NCBI GenBank assembly: GCA_035342095.1
Contig: DAOQWL010000023.1
Coordinates: 1 to 64,000, forward strand
Source: PLanc-01 sp035342095
Lineage (GTDB): Bacteria; Planctomycetota; Phycisphaerae; Sedimentisphaerales; Anaerobacaceae
Length of the DNA stretch: 64,000 nt
Direction: 5' to 3'
Translations under genes and position numbers: made by a program
In this document: positions 18,599 through 27,477 of the stretch, piece after piece
Position numbering within the stretch: position 1 is the first letter of the stretch
Layout: every line of letters starts with the position of its first letter
Notes under the pieces: model-generated
Seen by the model: only the letters and a program-made list of their open reading frames with translations
What the model was told of the DNA's origin: nothing
The model's database searches: none

Positions 18599-20116
18599 AT
18601 GATGCGACAACCCGCGCCGACGCGTCGTGATTTCCTGAAGTTCGCCGGCCTTGGCGCTGCTTCGCTGGCGGCCGCGAGGGCGGAGAGTGTGTTCGGCGGA
18701 GACTCCACTTCCAGACCGAATGTCCTGGTGATTCTGATGGACGATCTGGGTTACGGCGATCTGTCGAGTTACGGCGCGATGGAACTCCAGTCGCCGAGTA
18801 TCGACCGGCTCGTCGCGGGTGGGATGCGGTTCGACCGGTTCTATGCGAACTCCCCCGTGTGTTCGCCGACGCGGGCTGCCCTGCTGACCGGGCGGTTCCC
18901 CGACGTCGTCGGCGTCCCTGGCGTCATCCGCACGGATATCCGCGACAACTGGGGCAACCTGGCCGAGCAGGCGGTCCTGCTGCCTCGCGTGCTCAAAGAC
19001 GCCGGCTACCATACCGCCCTCGTGGGCAAGTGGCACCTGGGCCTGAACTCGCCCAACACGCCCAACGAGCGGGGCTTCGACCACTTTCACGGCTTCCTCG
19101 GCGATATGATGGACGACTACACCAGTCATCGCCGGCACGGAAACAACTACATGCGGCTCAACGGCGACGAGATCGACCCCGAGGGCCACGCGACTGATCT
19201 GTTCACCCGGTGGGCTATCGACTACCTGCGCGAACGCGCCGGGAAGAGCACGCGGCAGTCCCGTGGCGAGGGCATCTTGCCCTCGGATCTCGGGCAGAAT
19301 GTCCGCGATTTTGAAGCCTCCGGGAACCACGGGCAAGATGCTCGCGAGACGCAAGGGCGGGACGCCCTCGCCACGAGGCAACCCTTCTTTCTCTACCTGG
19401 CGTATAACGCCCCGCACACGCCGATCCAGCCGCCGCAGGAGTGGCTTGATCGCGTCCGCCGACGAGAGTCAGGGATCGACGACAGGCGGGCGAAACTCGT
19501 CGCGTTGATCGAACACCTCGACGACAGGATCGGCAAAGTGCTCGATGCTTTGGAAGAGACTGGCCTGGCCGACAATACCCTCGTGATCTTCGCCTCCGAC
19601 AACGGCGGCCAGTTCAGTGCCGGCGCTTCGAACGGCCCGCTTCGGGCGGGCAAAGGAGACATGTACGAGGGCGGAATCCGCGTGCCGATGTGCGCGGTCT
19701 GGCCGGGCAGCATCAAAGCTGGCTCGCGCAGCGACCGCGTGGCGATGACAATGGACATCTTCCCCACCGTCTGCGAGGCTGCAGGTTTGAGGATCGACCA
19801 CAAGATCGACGGCGTCAGTCTCCTGCCTACCCTGCTGGGCAAGGCACAGCCTCCAGACGACCGAATCCTGTTCTGGGTCCGTCGGGAGGGCGGCGCGCAG
19901 TATGGCGGCCGGGCCTACTACGCCGCGAGGCAAGGCGACTTCAAGCTTCTCCAGAACAGTCCCCACGAGCCGATGAAGCTCTACAATCTGGCGGAAGACC
20001 CGCAGGAACAGCACCCGCTCGACGGCAAGCATCCGATGCATCGCAAACTCTTCAACGCCCTCCAGGACCGCGTGAATGCGTCCGGCGCCATCCCCTGGCA
20101 GCGGCCTGCTTCATAG
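18599..20116 (+). CDS. Sulfatase (formylglycine-dependent, Tat-exported) with repeat-derived insert
   Basis: 505 residues. MMRQPAPTRRDFLKFAGLGAASLAAARAESVFGG is a Tat signal (RRDFLK). The catalytic motif is CSPTR, with Cys88 as the residue converted to formylglycine. Metal ligands are in VLVILMDDLGYGDLSSYG, FASDNGG and the GKWHLG motif. The C-terminal part ends with the usual LYNLAEDPQEQHPL segment. Expected role: extracytoplasmic cleavage of sulfate esters from polysaccharides. GGAG lies 8 nt before the start. Residues about 222-259 (RGEGILPSDLGQN...HGQDARETQGRDALAT) are a repeat-encoded insert just before QPFFLYLAYNAPHTPI, where homologues have a short loop. A formylglycine-generating enzyme gene is not in the window. 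Confidence 0.93.
   Translation: MMRQPAPTRRDFLKFAGLGAASLAAARAESVFGGDSTSRPNVLVILMDDLGYGDLSSYGAMELQSPSIDRLVAGGMRFDRFYANSPVCSPTRAALLTGRFPDVVGVPGVIRTDIRDNWGNLAEQAVLLPRVLKDAGYHTALVGKWHLGLNSPNTPNERGFDHFHGFLGDMMDDYTSHRRHGNNYMRLNGDEIDPEGHATDLFTRWAIDYLRERAGKSTRQSRGEGILPSDLGQNVRDFEASGNHGQDARETQGRDALATRQPFFLYLAYNAPHTPIQPPQEWLDRVRRRESGIDDRRAKLVALIEHLDDRIGKVLDALEETGLADNTLVIFASDNGGQFSAGASNGPLRAGKGDMYEGGIRVPMCAVWPGSIKAGSRSDRVAMTMDIFPTVCEAAGLRIDHKIDGVSLLPTLLGKAQPPDDRILFWVRREGGAQYGGRAYYAARQGDFKLLQNSPHEPMKLYNLAEDPQEQHPLDGKHPMHRKLFNALQDRVNASGAIPWQRPAS
19263..19374 (+). repeat. HGQDARAT-type palindromic repeat in frame within the sulfatase gene
   Basis: 112 bp bounded by GTGGCGAGGGC (19263-19273) and its perfect complement GCCCTCGCCAC (19364-19374). 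GCATCTTGCCC (19272-19282) is again perfectly complementary to GGGCAAGATGC (19331-19341). The GGGCAAGATGC/GGGCGGGACGCCC units recur in the intergenic copy at 23649-23703. The insert is open in the host frame. Confidence 0.8.
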
Positions 20117-20405
20117 GCCGCGAGCCCCCGACAAGAACGCAGTCGCCCGTTTGAGGGTGCGTGACTGTACTTGCGCGCGTGCAATAGGGGTTCACGAACA
20201 TCCTTGATTGTCATTCTTGCGAAGGCGGGAATCCAGTTCCTGGGGCACGTCGTGGACCACGGCTCATGGATTCTTGCTTGGCGGAGGAATAACGGCGTCC
20301 TGCCAATGCCTCGTCACCCCATGGGAGACCGCAAGAACGGTCCTGCACCCCCCTGTTTGAAGTCGTCTGTCTTGCTTCTTGCTTGTCGTCGATTGATTTG
20401 GTACA
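20117..20405. repeat. Intergenic repeat related to the GGGAATCCA family
   Basis: The segment 20187-20290 (GGGGTTCACGAACATCC, then TTGATTGTCATTCTTGCGAA, GGCGGGAATCCAG and CATGGATTCTTGC) is clearly related to 53044-53160, which has GGGGTTCACCGAACCCC, GGATTGTCATTCCCGC, GCGGGAATCCA and CATGGATTCCTGC in the same order. It is a dispersed palindromic repeat, not a gene. Confidence 0.65.
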
Positions 20406-20407
20406 AT
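20402..20407 (+). promoter_or_regulatory. -10 box (TACAAT) before the orphan secreted protein gene
   Basis: TACAAT overlaps the ATG at 20406, so translation probably begins further downstream than that codon. A weak TTGATT lies close upstream, at short spacing. Confidence 0.4.
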
Positions 20408-22046
20408 GCAGGGTGACTATGGCAGGAGACGACTGCACAGCGGAGAACCCGAATCACGGAGACAACAACGTCGGAAAGGACAAGCAATAAGCGAGCATCT
20501 GAGCTTCGTGGCCGCTTTGCTAATGTTTACCACATGGATAGCCTGGGCGCAACCAAGTCCGGCAGCCACGCCATCGGATGACGGAGCCGCGGGCGTGACG
20601 ATCACGCTGCTGGAGCAGAAGAAGACCGACAAGGCACTCGAACTAAGGTATCAGATCAGCAACCAATCCGGACGCGATATTTGGATCTGTCAGACCGTCA
20701 GTCCGGACTTTGACTTTGAATACTTCATACCCGCGAGCGACCATAGGCTCGTGGTGCGCAGGCGACAGGATGTCCCCAGGGAATTCGAATCCTATGACGA
20801 CAATTTTGTCGGAGCCTATGTACGGATGCGCCCCGGGCAGTCCCGGGTCGAGCGTCTATGCCTGCCTTTCCCGGTTCACTGCGCGACTGTATACGCTGCC
20901 AAAGTCCGCGAGCACGCCATGGATGCAGCTTCTCTGGTTGTCGAGATTGGCTTCTATGACTACGACTTGCCGGAGGACCGCCTAAGACTACAGAGAAGGT
21001 CGCCCGATGCGAACACGCCTAATCCATTCAGCAGTGCAGGGCTGCCGATGTGGATCTATGCATGGCGGACTCTAACGGTGTCGCGTGAATCTGTCTGGGA
21101 CAGAGACAACATGTTCCCTCTCGGCAACGAGTATCGAAGTGAACCCCGTGAGCACACTCTACGAATTGAAATCAATGACTTGTCTATCCCGTGCATCTAT
21201 GTCGGCCCGTTCGGCTTCTGCGATACACCCGGCGAACGACCTGATCTCACCGGTTGCACACGAATCGAGGTGACCTATGAGCCCTCTCTGCTGGAGTATT
21301 TCTTCCCGCATGCTGGTCAGCAGAGTCTTCTCAATGCCGAGGAAAAGCAGTATCTGCAACGACAGAAGACGGTCGTCGTCGATCGCCGGGAGTTGATCCA
21401 GGCTTTCGCCTTCGAGATCAAGCAGGCGAAGAGCAGTTCGGTCAATCTTGTGGGAAGTACCGCTCGGGTCAAATGTTACGATGGCGACAGAGTCTTGACG
21501 TCTTTCGCCGTGTACGAAGGGAATCGCCTGCTCCTGGATGGGGGCGAACAGTTCATACACCGATCCGGTTTCAAGACCCTGAGGGCATTTCCTCAGTCGG
21601 CACAAGCGTTTGAAGCCCGAGTCGGCTGTGCCTGGAACTTGCGAAAGCTATGGAATCGTCTGAGACCCTATGAGAACGTTGAGAACCCTGGCACGGCAGA
21701 CCCAATCTGTGTGGCGGGATGGCCGCGAGCGAGCGAGTGGTGTAATCCCATTGTGCGAGCCTATGAGAACGCGAGTCCAGATCGGCGCGTCATTACGCAG
21801 CCGTTCAAATGCCCCGCTGTGGATAAAGTCAGATGTCACTACAGCATGAATCCGAACTGCGAGCCGAATTCGCCGGAAGACATGGTGCTGTTGTTCGAGA
21901 CGAAAGCCGGTTGGAATCAGCACGGCGGGCCGGAGTTGTTTACCTTCGACAACCACGACCCCAAAGGTGGGTGTGTGCTACTCAATGACGGAACGGTCAA
22001 GTTCATCCGCACAGAAGAAGAACTGAAGCAGCTTCGCTGGAAGTAG
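20406..22046 (+). CDS. Uncharacterised secreted protein with H-X9-DG-like C-terminus
   Basis: Up to 546 residues; not recognised. The long frame opens at ATG 20406, but that codon overlaps a -10 box, so GTG 20508 (VAALLMFTTWIAWAQPSPA, a plausible signal peptide) may be the real start. The mature protein begins VTITLLEQKKTDKALELRYQISNQSGRDIWICQT, a beta-sandwich-like pattern. It contains many cysteines and ends GGCVLLNDGTVKFIRTEEELKQLRWK, resembling the DG-containing terminal segment of DUF1559/H-X9-DG proteins. Base composition is visibly more AT-rich than neighbouring genes, and codon choice is less biased, which may reflect recent acquisition or low expression. Monocistronic. Confidence 0.7.
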   Translation: MQGDYGRRRLHSGEPESRRQQRRKGQAISEHLSFVAALLMFTTWIAWAQPSPAATPSDDGAAGVTITLLEQKKTDKALELRYQISNQSGRDIWICQTVSPDFDFEYFIPASDHRLVVRRRQDVPREFESYDDNFVGAYVRMRPGQSRVERLCLPFPVHCATVYAAKVREHAMDAASLVVEIGFYDYDLPEDRLRLQRRSPDANTPNPFSSAGLPMWIYAWRTLTVSRESVWDRDNMFPLGNEYRSEPREHTLRIEINDLSIPCIYVGPFGFCDTPGERPDLTGCTRIEVTYEPSLLEYFFPHAGQQSLLNAEEKQYLQRQKTVVVDRRELIQAFAFEIKQAKSSSVNLVGSTARVKCYDGDRVLTSFAVYEGNRLLLDGGEQFIHRSGFKTLRAFPQSAQAFEARVGCAWNLRKLWNRLRPYENVENPGTADPICVAGWPRASEWCNPIVRAYENASPDRRVITQPFKCPAVDKVRCHYSMNPNCEPNSPEDMVLLFETKAGWNQHGGPELFTFDNHDPKGGCVLLNDGTVKFIRTEEELKQLRWK

Positions 22047-22142
22047 GCGACGATGGGCACGCCGCAAGCCGCTTGGGCACCCCCACATGCAATTGCCCTG
22101 CCCATAATCGCACGCTGAATTGCGGACGCGGGCGGCATCCCT

Positions 22143-22148
22143 TATAAT
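22143..22148 (+). promoter_or_regulatory. -10 box (TATAAT) of thrC
   Basis: TATAAT about 35 nt upstream of the thrC start. A TSS near 22156 gives a leader of about 28 nt that includes the SD TAGGAG. No threonine attenuator or riboswitch was seen. Confidence 0.5.
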
Positions 22149-22183
22149 CCACGCCGCAATGGAGTCCATTAGGAGTCTACGAC

Positions 22184-23530
<1,347 letters not shown>

Positions 23531-23648
23531 TTTACGCAGCGGCTTGGAGGCCGCACTGCGACTTGTCGGGAACTCAATGCATTGTCCAATGAGCTTCGAC
23601 GAACACCTTCGGTTGTGACTTGGCGCAGGCGTCCGGGTGGACGGTGTA

Positions 23649-23703
23649 GTAGCATGGGCGTCCCGCCCATGATTCGGGATCACGGGCAAGATGCCCGTGC
23701 TAC
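23649..23703. repeat. GGGCGTCCCGCCC / GGGCAAGATGCCC palindromic repeat
   Basis: Arms 23649-23671 and 23681-23703 pair at 18 of 23 positions with a 9-nt loop. It is the intergenic relative of the sulfatase insert at 19263-19374. Read as protein on the plus strand it gives MGVPPMIRDHGQDARAT, the peptide signature of this repeat type. It lies between thrC and the next gene. Confidence 0.7.
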
Positions 23704-23836
23704 GGCGAGCGAGGACACTCGCCCTACGAGGACCGGCCGTCGCAGTTTCAGAATACCGAACTCATTCGTCGGAACCTATCGGGGTGTCATGGTCACGACT
23801 GCAAAGACGCAGGTTGAGCCTGCGAGGAGAGAAATC

Positions 23837-25861
23837 ATGAAACGTGCTGATTCCAACGCCGCTTCATCAGGCATTCACGTTATCCTTTTATTCGCGATGA
23901 TCGCCGCGTGCTTCCCGGCGTGTGTCGCCCATGCCGGCGTGACGCTCCACGTCTCCAAGCTGGGCGACAACTCGGATGGGCGGACCTGGAACACCGCGTT
24001 CCACACGATTCAAAGGGCCCTGGACGCGGTGCCCGACGACCAGGGCGGTCATCGGATCATCGTCCGACCCGACACCTACGTCGAGGCCAACCTCGCTCCG
24101 GTCCACAAGGGGGCCGCAGGCGCCTACAACAGCCTGATCGGCGACTTCGACGGCTCCCTCGGCTCCGGCGCCACCGGCTGGGTTCTCATCGACTCCGGCG
24201 ATCCCGAGAAGGGCTTCAAGAGCTGGGATTGGTGGGGTCCCGTCCGCGCGTCGGACAAGCACTGGCCGCACGGGAACAACCAGGAGACCTTTTCCAGCAT
24301 CATCTGGGACCGCTGGAAACTGAGCCATCTCTACACCGCCGGCGGCGACGGCGGCTTCTTCTGGGACCTCACGAACAAGAGCGGCGAGGGCTTCACCGTC
24401 GTCGTCGAGGACTGCGTCGGCACCGGTCGCGCCTTCGGCGGAGGCGTCGCCTATCCGACGGTCCGGCCGGGCGAGCCGAGCGTGTTTCGACGCTGCTACT
24501 TCCTCGCCCTCGACTGGGTGGGCGACACCGCAGCCGTGCTTGTGGGCGGTTGGGAAAAGACGATGCCCGAGCATCCGCACGTCATATTCGAGGATTGCAC
24601 GCTGGTGCACACCGACAACGCGGTCGCGATCTCCTACGCCAGCCACTGCGCCCGGGCGAGGTTCGTCAACTGCCGGATGATCGTGCTGAATTTCACCCAG
24701 CCGGAAATGGGCGGCAAATCGACCGGCATCATCTGCACCCAGGGACACTCCCCCACCGGCAAGCTGCACGTCGATCTGGAGGACTGCATCCTTGCGGGCT
24801 ACAGCGTCTTCACGTCGGGCGAGGAGGCCAAGGCCGTCACGTACACGACCAGGGGCAGGACGCAGGCCTACGTGCAGTTCAAGCAGCAGGCGCCTGCCGG
24901 CTTCGAGCGTCTGGGCCTGTGGCCCACGGACCTGTTCGCCCAGATCGCGCCGCCGAAGCTCGGGTCGGGCTCGGCGGTCGCCCCCACGCGGCCCGTGCTG
25001 ACCAAGCTGCCGTTGGCCATCGCCAAGGCCATGGAGAACACGCCGGTCATATGGAAGGGCCGGCCCCTGCACATCCTCAATCGTCGCGACGACACCAAGA
25101 ACGGCACCGACGACTACGTCAAGAGCATGTACCTCTACGCGGTCGATATGGATACAGGCGAAGAGGTCTCCCGCTTTGCCGAGGGCCACTCCTTCGCCAG
25201 CGCCTTCGTGAACGGGTCCGACCTCCACGTCTTCGCCAGCGAGGGGACCAATCGCGACTGGTTCCAGGGCCTCTTTCACTTCATGACCCGCGATCTCAAG
25301 ACCTGGACCCGCGAGCCCGCCATCGCCCAGGACGGCGACGAGCACCTGTTCAACGCCTCCGTCTGCCGGGACGAGAGGGGCTTCCTCATGGCCTACGAGT
25401 CGAACAAGCCCGTGTCGTTCTGCTTCAAGTTCGCCCGGTCCGCGGACCTCTCGAAGTGGGAAAAGATCCCCGGTCTGGTCTTCACGGGTGTGAACCACGA
25501 GTACAGCGCCTGCCCGGCGCTTCGCTACTTCTCCCCCTACTACTATGTCATCTACTTGCACAACTTCATCCCGGGCCACAAGGGGTACACGCCATTCCTG
25601 GCCCGGTCGAAGGACCTGGCCGACTGGGAGCTGAGCCCGTTCAATCCGATCCTCGAAGCCGGTCCCGGCGAGGGGATCAACAACTCCGACGTGGACCTCT
25701 TCGAATGGGAGGGCAAGACGTACCTCACATACGCCACCGGCGACCAGGCCACCTGGGGCGCCGTCCGCATCGCCCTCTACGACGGTTCGATGCGGAAATT
25801 CTTCACGAGCCATTTCCCATCCGGCCTGCCCACGGTGAAAGCCGACGCCAGAGCGAATTGA
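23837..25861 (+). CDS. Secreted beta-helix plus GH43-like five-bladed propeller protein
   Basis: 674 residues. ATG 23837 has GGAGAG 9 nt upstream and starts a signal peptide (MKRADSNAASSGIHVILLFAMIAACFPACVAHA). Residues about 35-370 look like a right-handed parallel beta-helix (VTLHVSKLGDNSDGRTWNTAFHTIQRAL, then repeated short beta runs such as VIFEDCTLVHTDNAVAISY). Residues about 400-670 look like a five-bladed glycosidase propeller (GH43/GH32 type): YVKSMYLYAVDMDTGEE, HEYSACPALRYFSPYYYVIYLH, GINNSDVDLFEWEGKTYLTYATGD. Likely an exported polysaccharide-degrading enzyme; the substrate is unknown and catalytic acids were not verified. Confidence 0.8.
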   Translation: MKRADSNAASSGIHVILLFAMIAACFPACVAHAGVTLHVSKLGDNSDGRTWNTAFHTIQRALDAVPDDQGGHRIIVRPDTYVEANLAPVHKGAAGAYNSLIGDFDGSLGSGATGWVLIDSGDPEKGFKSWDWWGPVRASDKHWPHGNNQETFSSIIWDRWKLSHLYTAGGDGGFFWDLTNKSGEGFTVVVEDCVGTGRAFGGGVAYPTVRPGEPSVFRRCYFLALDWVGDTAAVLVGGWEKTMPEHPHVIFEDCTLVHTDNAVAISYASHCARARFVNCRMIVLNFTQPEMGGKSTGIICTQGHSPTGKLHVDLEDCILAGYSVFTSGEEAKAVTYTTRGRTQAYVQFKQQAPAGFERLGLWPTDLFAQIAPPKLGSGSAVAPTRPVLTKLPLAIAKAMENTPVIWKGRPLHILNRRDDTKNGTDDYVKSMYLYAVDMDTGEEVSRFAEGHSFASAFVNGSDLHVFASEGTNRDWFQGLFHFMTRDLKTWTREPAIAQDGDEHLFNASVCRDERGFLMAYESNKPVSFCFKFARSADLSKWEKIPGLVFTGVNHEYSACPALRYFSPYYYVIYLHNFIPGHKGYTPFLARSKDLADWELSPFNPILEAGPGEGINNSDVDLFEWEGKTYLTYATGDQATWGAVRIALYDGSMRKFFTSHFPSGLPTVKADARAN

Positions 25862-25935
25862 AGGCCGAACAACCGTGATCCCTCGAGCCCTGGGGCTCGG
25901 CCAAATTCTGCTTGCGTTGGGGACCCGGAATCCTG

Positions 25936-25941
25936 TACAAT
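25936..25941 (+). promoter_or_regulatory. -10 box (TACAAT) before the PEP-CTERM gene
   Basis: TACAAT about 100 nt upstream of the PEP-CTERM start. The leader contains an in-frame ATG at 25979 with its own GGAG. A GAGCCC/GGGCTC palindrome at 25881-25896 precedes the promoter and may end the upstream transcript. Confidence 0.4.
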
Positions 25942-26041
25942 TCCGACGACGGAGCGCGCAGACAAAAATGGAGTACCTATGAATGGCGGTAGGGTCCCTG
26001 CAGGGATCGATCGCGGCAATCATGAAGGCAGGAGAATGATT

Positions 26042-26836
26042 ATGGCACGAAGAACTGTGTTGGTGGTCGTATTCCTGGGGTTTGCCATGTCAGCCAGTGC
26101 GGCTCCAGTGAACCTCGAAACCTGGTCGGAATTGACACTGAACTTCCCTGGTGGGCAGGGTGCCGGCAACTGGGTTCTGGCTGCGGACAAGACGTATGTT
26201 GATCAGACCCTGAATGCCGATCCGTCCTTCTTTCTGAACAACCTCGATTTGACAAGCTATTCCATGGACGGATCGTGGCAAGTCAGAACAGCCAGTGACG
26301 ACGACTATATGGGGTTTGTGTTTGGCTACCAGGATTCCAGCAACTTCTACCTTTTCGACTGGAAGCAGGCGAATCAGAGCTATGTAGAGACTTATGCTGC
26401 GGAAGGCATGACCATCAAGAAGCTGACGGGGGCTAGCGGTGACGGGGCTGTCGATCTGTCCCTGGCTGAACTTTGGGAGAACGAGCATGACTATGGGGAC
26501 ATGCAAGTCCTGGCCCAGAACCACGGCTCCGCGATGGGCTGGGCAGACAACGCGCTGTACGATTTCCACTTGGATTTCGGCTTGAATCCCGGCGAGATCC
26601 ATGTCGTGGTCAAAGACGGCGCTGTCACCGTGTGGGATGTCACCGTAACCGACACCACGTTCACGTCTGGACAGTTTGGCTTCTACAACTACTCGCAACA
26701 GGCTGTGCGTTATGCCAACTTCGAGCAAACCGTGGTTCCCCCATCCGATCCGACGGTTCCTGCACCCGGCGCGATCCTGCTGGGCTCCCTGGGCACCGGT
26801 CTCGTCGGCTGGCTGCGCCGCCGCAGAAGTCTGTGA
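26042..26836 (+). CDS. PEP-CTERM sorted protein with thrombospondin-C-like domain
   Basis: 264 residues. Signal peptide MARRTVLVVVFLGFAMSASAA; start chosen because GGAG lies 7 nt upstream (an in-frame ATG at 25979 would add 21 residues). The body matches the thrombospondin C-terminal lectin-like fold: WQVRTASDDDYMGFVFGYQDSSNFYLFDWKQANQSY, with acidic Ca-binding patches. The C-terminus VPAPGAILLGSLGTGLVGWLRRRRSL is a variant PEP-CTERM signal: VPAP, hydrophobic helix, Arg-rich tail. Such proteins are processed by exosortase in organisms with an EPS locus, which this window has; the exosortase itself is not here. Base composition is lower in GC than its neighbours. Confidence 0.88.
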   Translation: MARRTVLVVVFLGFAMSASAAPVNLETWSELTLNFPGGQGAGNWVLAADKTYVDQTLNADPSFFLNNLDLTSYSMDGSWQVRTASDDDYMGFVFGYQDSSNFYLFDWKQANQSYVETYAAEGMTIKKLTGASGDGAVDLSLAELWENEHDYGDMQVLAQNHGSAMGWADNALYDFHLDFGLNPGEIHVVVKDGAVTVWDVTVTDTTFTSGQFGFYNYSQQAVRYANFEQTVVPPSDPTVPAPGAILLGSLGTGLVGWLRRRRSL

Positions 26837-26862
26837 CACGTTGTTCGACGCACGTTGATTCC

Positions 26863-26897
26863 AGGGCTGCGAACCTGTATCGCGGCCCTTTTCTTTC
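26863..26897 (+). terminator. Rho-independent terminator of the PEP-CTERM gene
   Basis: AGGGCTGCG (26863-26871) pairs with CGCGGCCCT (26881-26889) with one wobble and a 9-nt loop, followed by TTTCTTTCT. It starts 26 bp after the stop codon. Confidence 0.75.
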
Positions 26898-26992
26898 TGA
26901 TCCTTCGTCGCAAACCGGGGACGGCTTCCGCAGTCCGCGCGTATCCAAGCCGGGGGATCCCCGGGATTCCGTTGAAGAACTCACGAAAGAAT

Positions 26993-27018
26993 GGGTCCTG
27001 CCGGTGGCGGCAGGACCC
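26993..27018. other. Perfect hairpin between convergent genes
   Basis: GGGTCCTGCCG (26993-27003) and CGGCAGGACCC (27008-27018) form a perfect 11-bp stem with a 4-nt loop, 58 bp after the glnB stop codon, which is read in from the minus strand. There is no T-run on either side. It could act as a bidirectional transcript 3'-end structure or be a repeat. Confidence 0.5.
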
Positions 27019-27075
27019 GCTTCTGGCCCAAGGAAGGGCGCAGAAATGATGGTCTTGCGGTAGCGACCCATCGTG

Positions 27076-27417
27076 TCAACCTATGGCAGTTCCTCCCCGT
27101 TCCCCGGTTCGGATGCGAATGCACTCGGGCAGGTCCAGAACGAAGATCTTGCCGTCTCCGATCTGCCCGGTGCGGGCGCCTTCGATGATCGCGTCGACCG
27201 TTCGTTTGACGAAGTCCTCGTTGACCGCGATCTCCAGGCGGACCTTGCGAAGGAGGTTCACCTCCATCGGGACCCCGCGATAGGACTCGTGGTAGCCCTT
27301 TTGCTGTCCACAGCCCAGCGAATTCGTAACGGACATCTTGTAGACCTCAGCCTTGTACAACGCTTGTTTCACGTCGTTGAGCTTGTGCGGCTGGATGTAT
27401 GCGATAATCAATTTCAT
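27076..27417 (-). CDS. glnB: P-II family nitrogen regulatory protein (GlnB/GlnK)
   Basis: 113 residues, the usual P-II length; a trimeric cytosolic sensor of 2-oxoglutarate and ATP/ADP that controls Amt and other nitrogen targets. It has the N-terminal MKLIIAYIQPHKLNDVKQAL, T-loop region GCGQQKGYHESYRGVPMEV, B-loop ARTGQIGDGKIFV and C-loop RIRTGERG. Tyr46 of the T-loop is present, but position 51, the uridylylated Tyr in enterobacterial GlnB/GlnK, is Met. It lies 60 bp downstream of amt on the same strand, so the pair is probably one transcript, and GlnK-type gating of Amt is expected. Confidence 0.95.
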   Translation of the reverse strand: MKLIIAYIQPHKLNDVKQALYKAEVYKMSVTNSLGCGQQKGYHESYRGVPMEVNLLRKVRLEIAVNEDFVKRTVDAIIEGARTGQIGDGKIFVLDLPECIRIRTGERGGTAIG

Positions 27418-27477
27418 TTCCGTATCTCCTGAATCGGGCTTGCGGCCCGTCGGTTCTCTCGGATTATCCTCATCTCG

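Noticed and set aside
26965..26990. ATTCCGTTGAAGAAC as a remnant of hairpin B
   Set aside because: Short partial match to the element, with no terminal arm and no second half of the hairpin.
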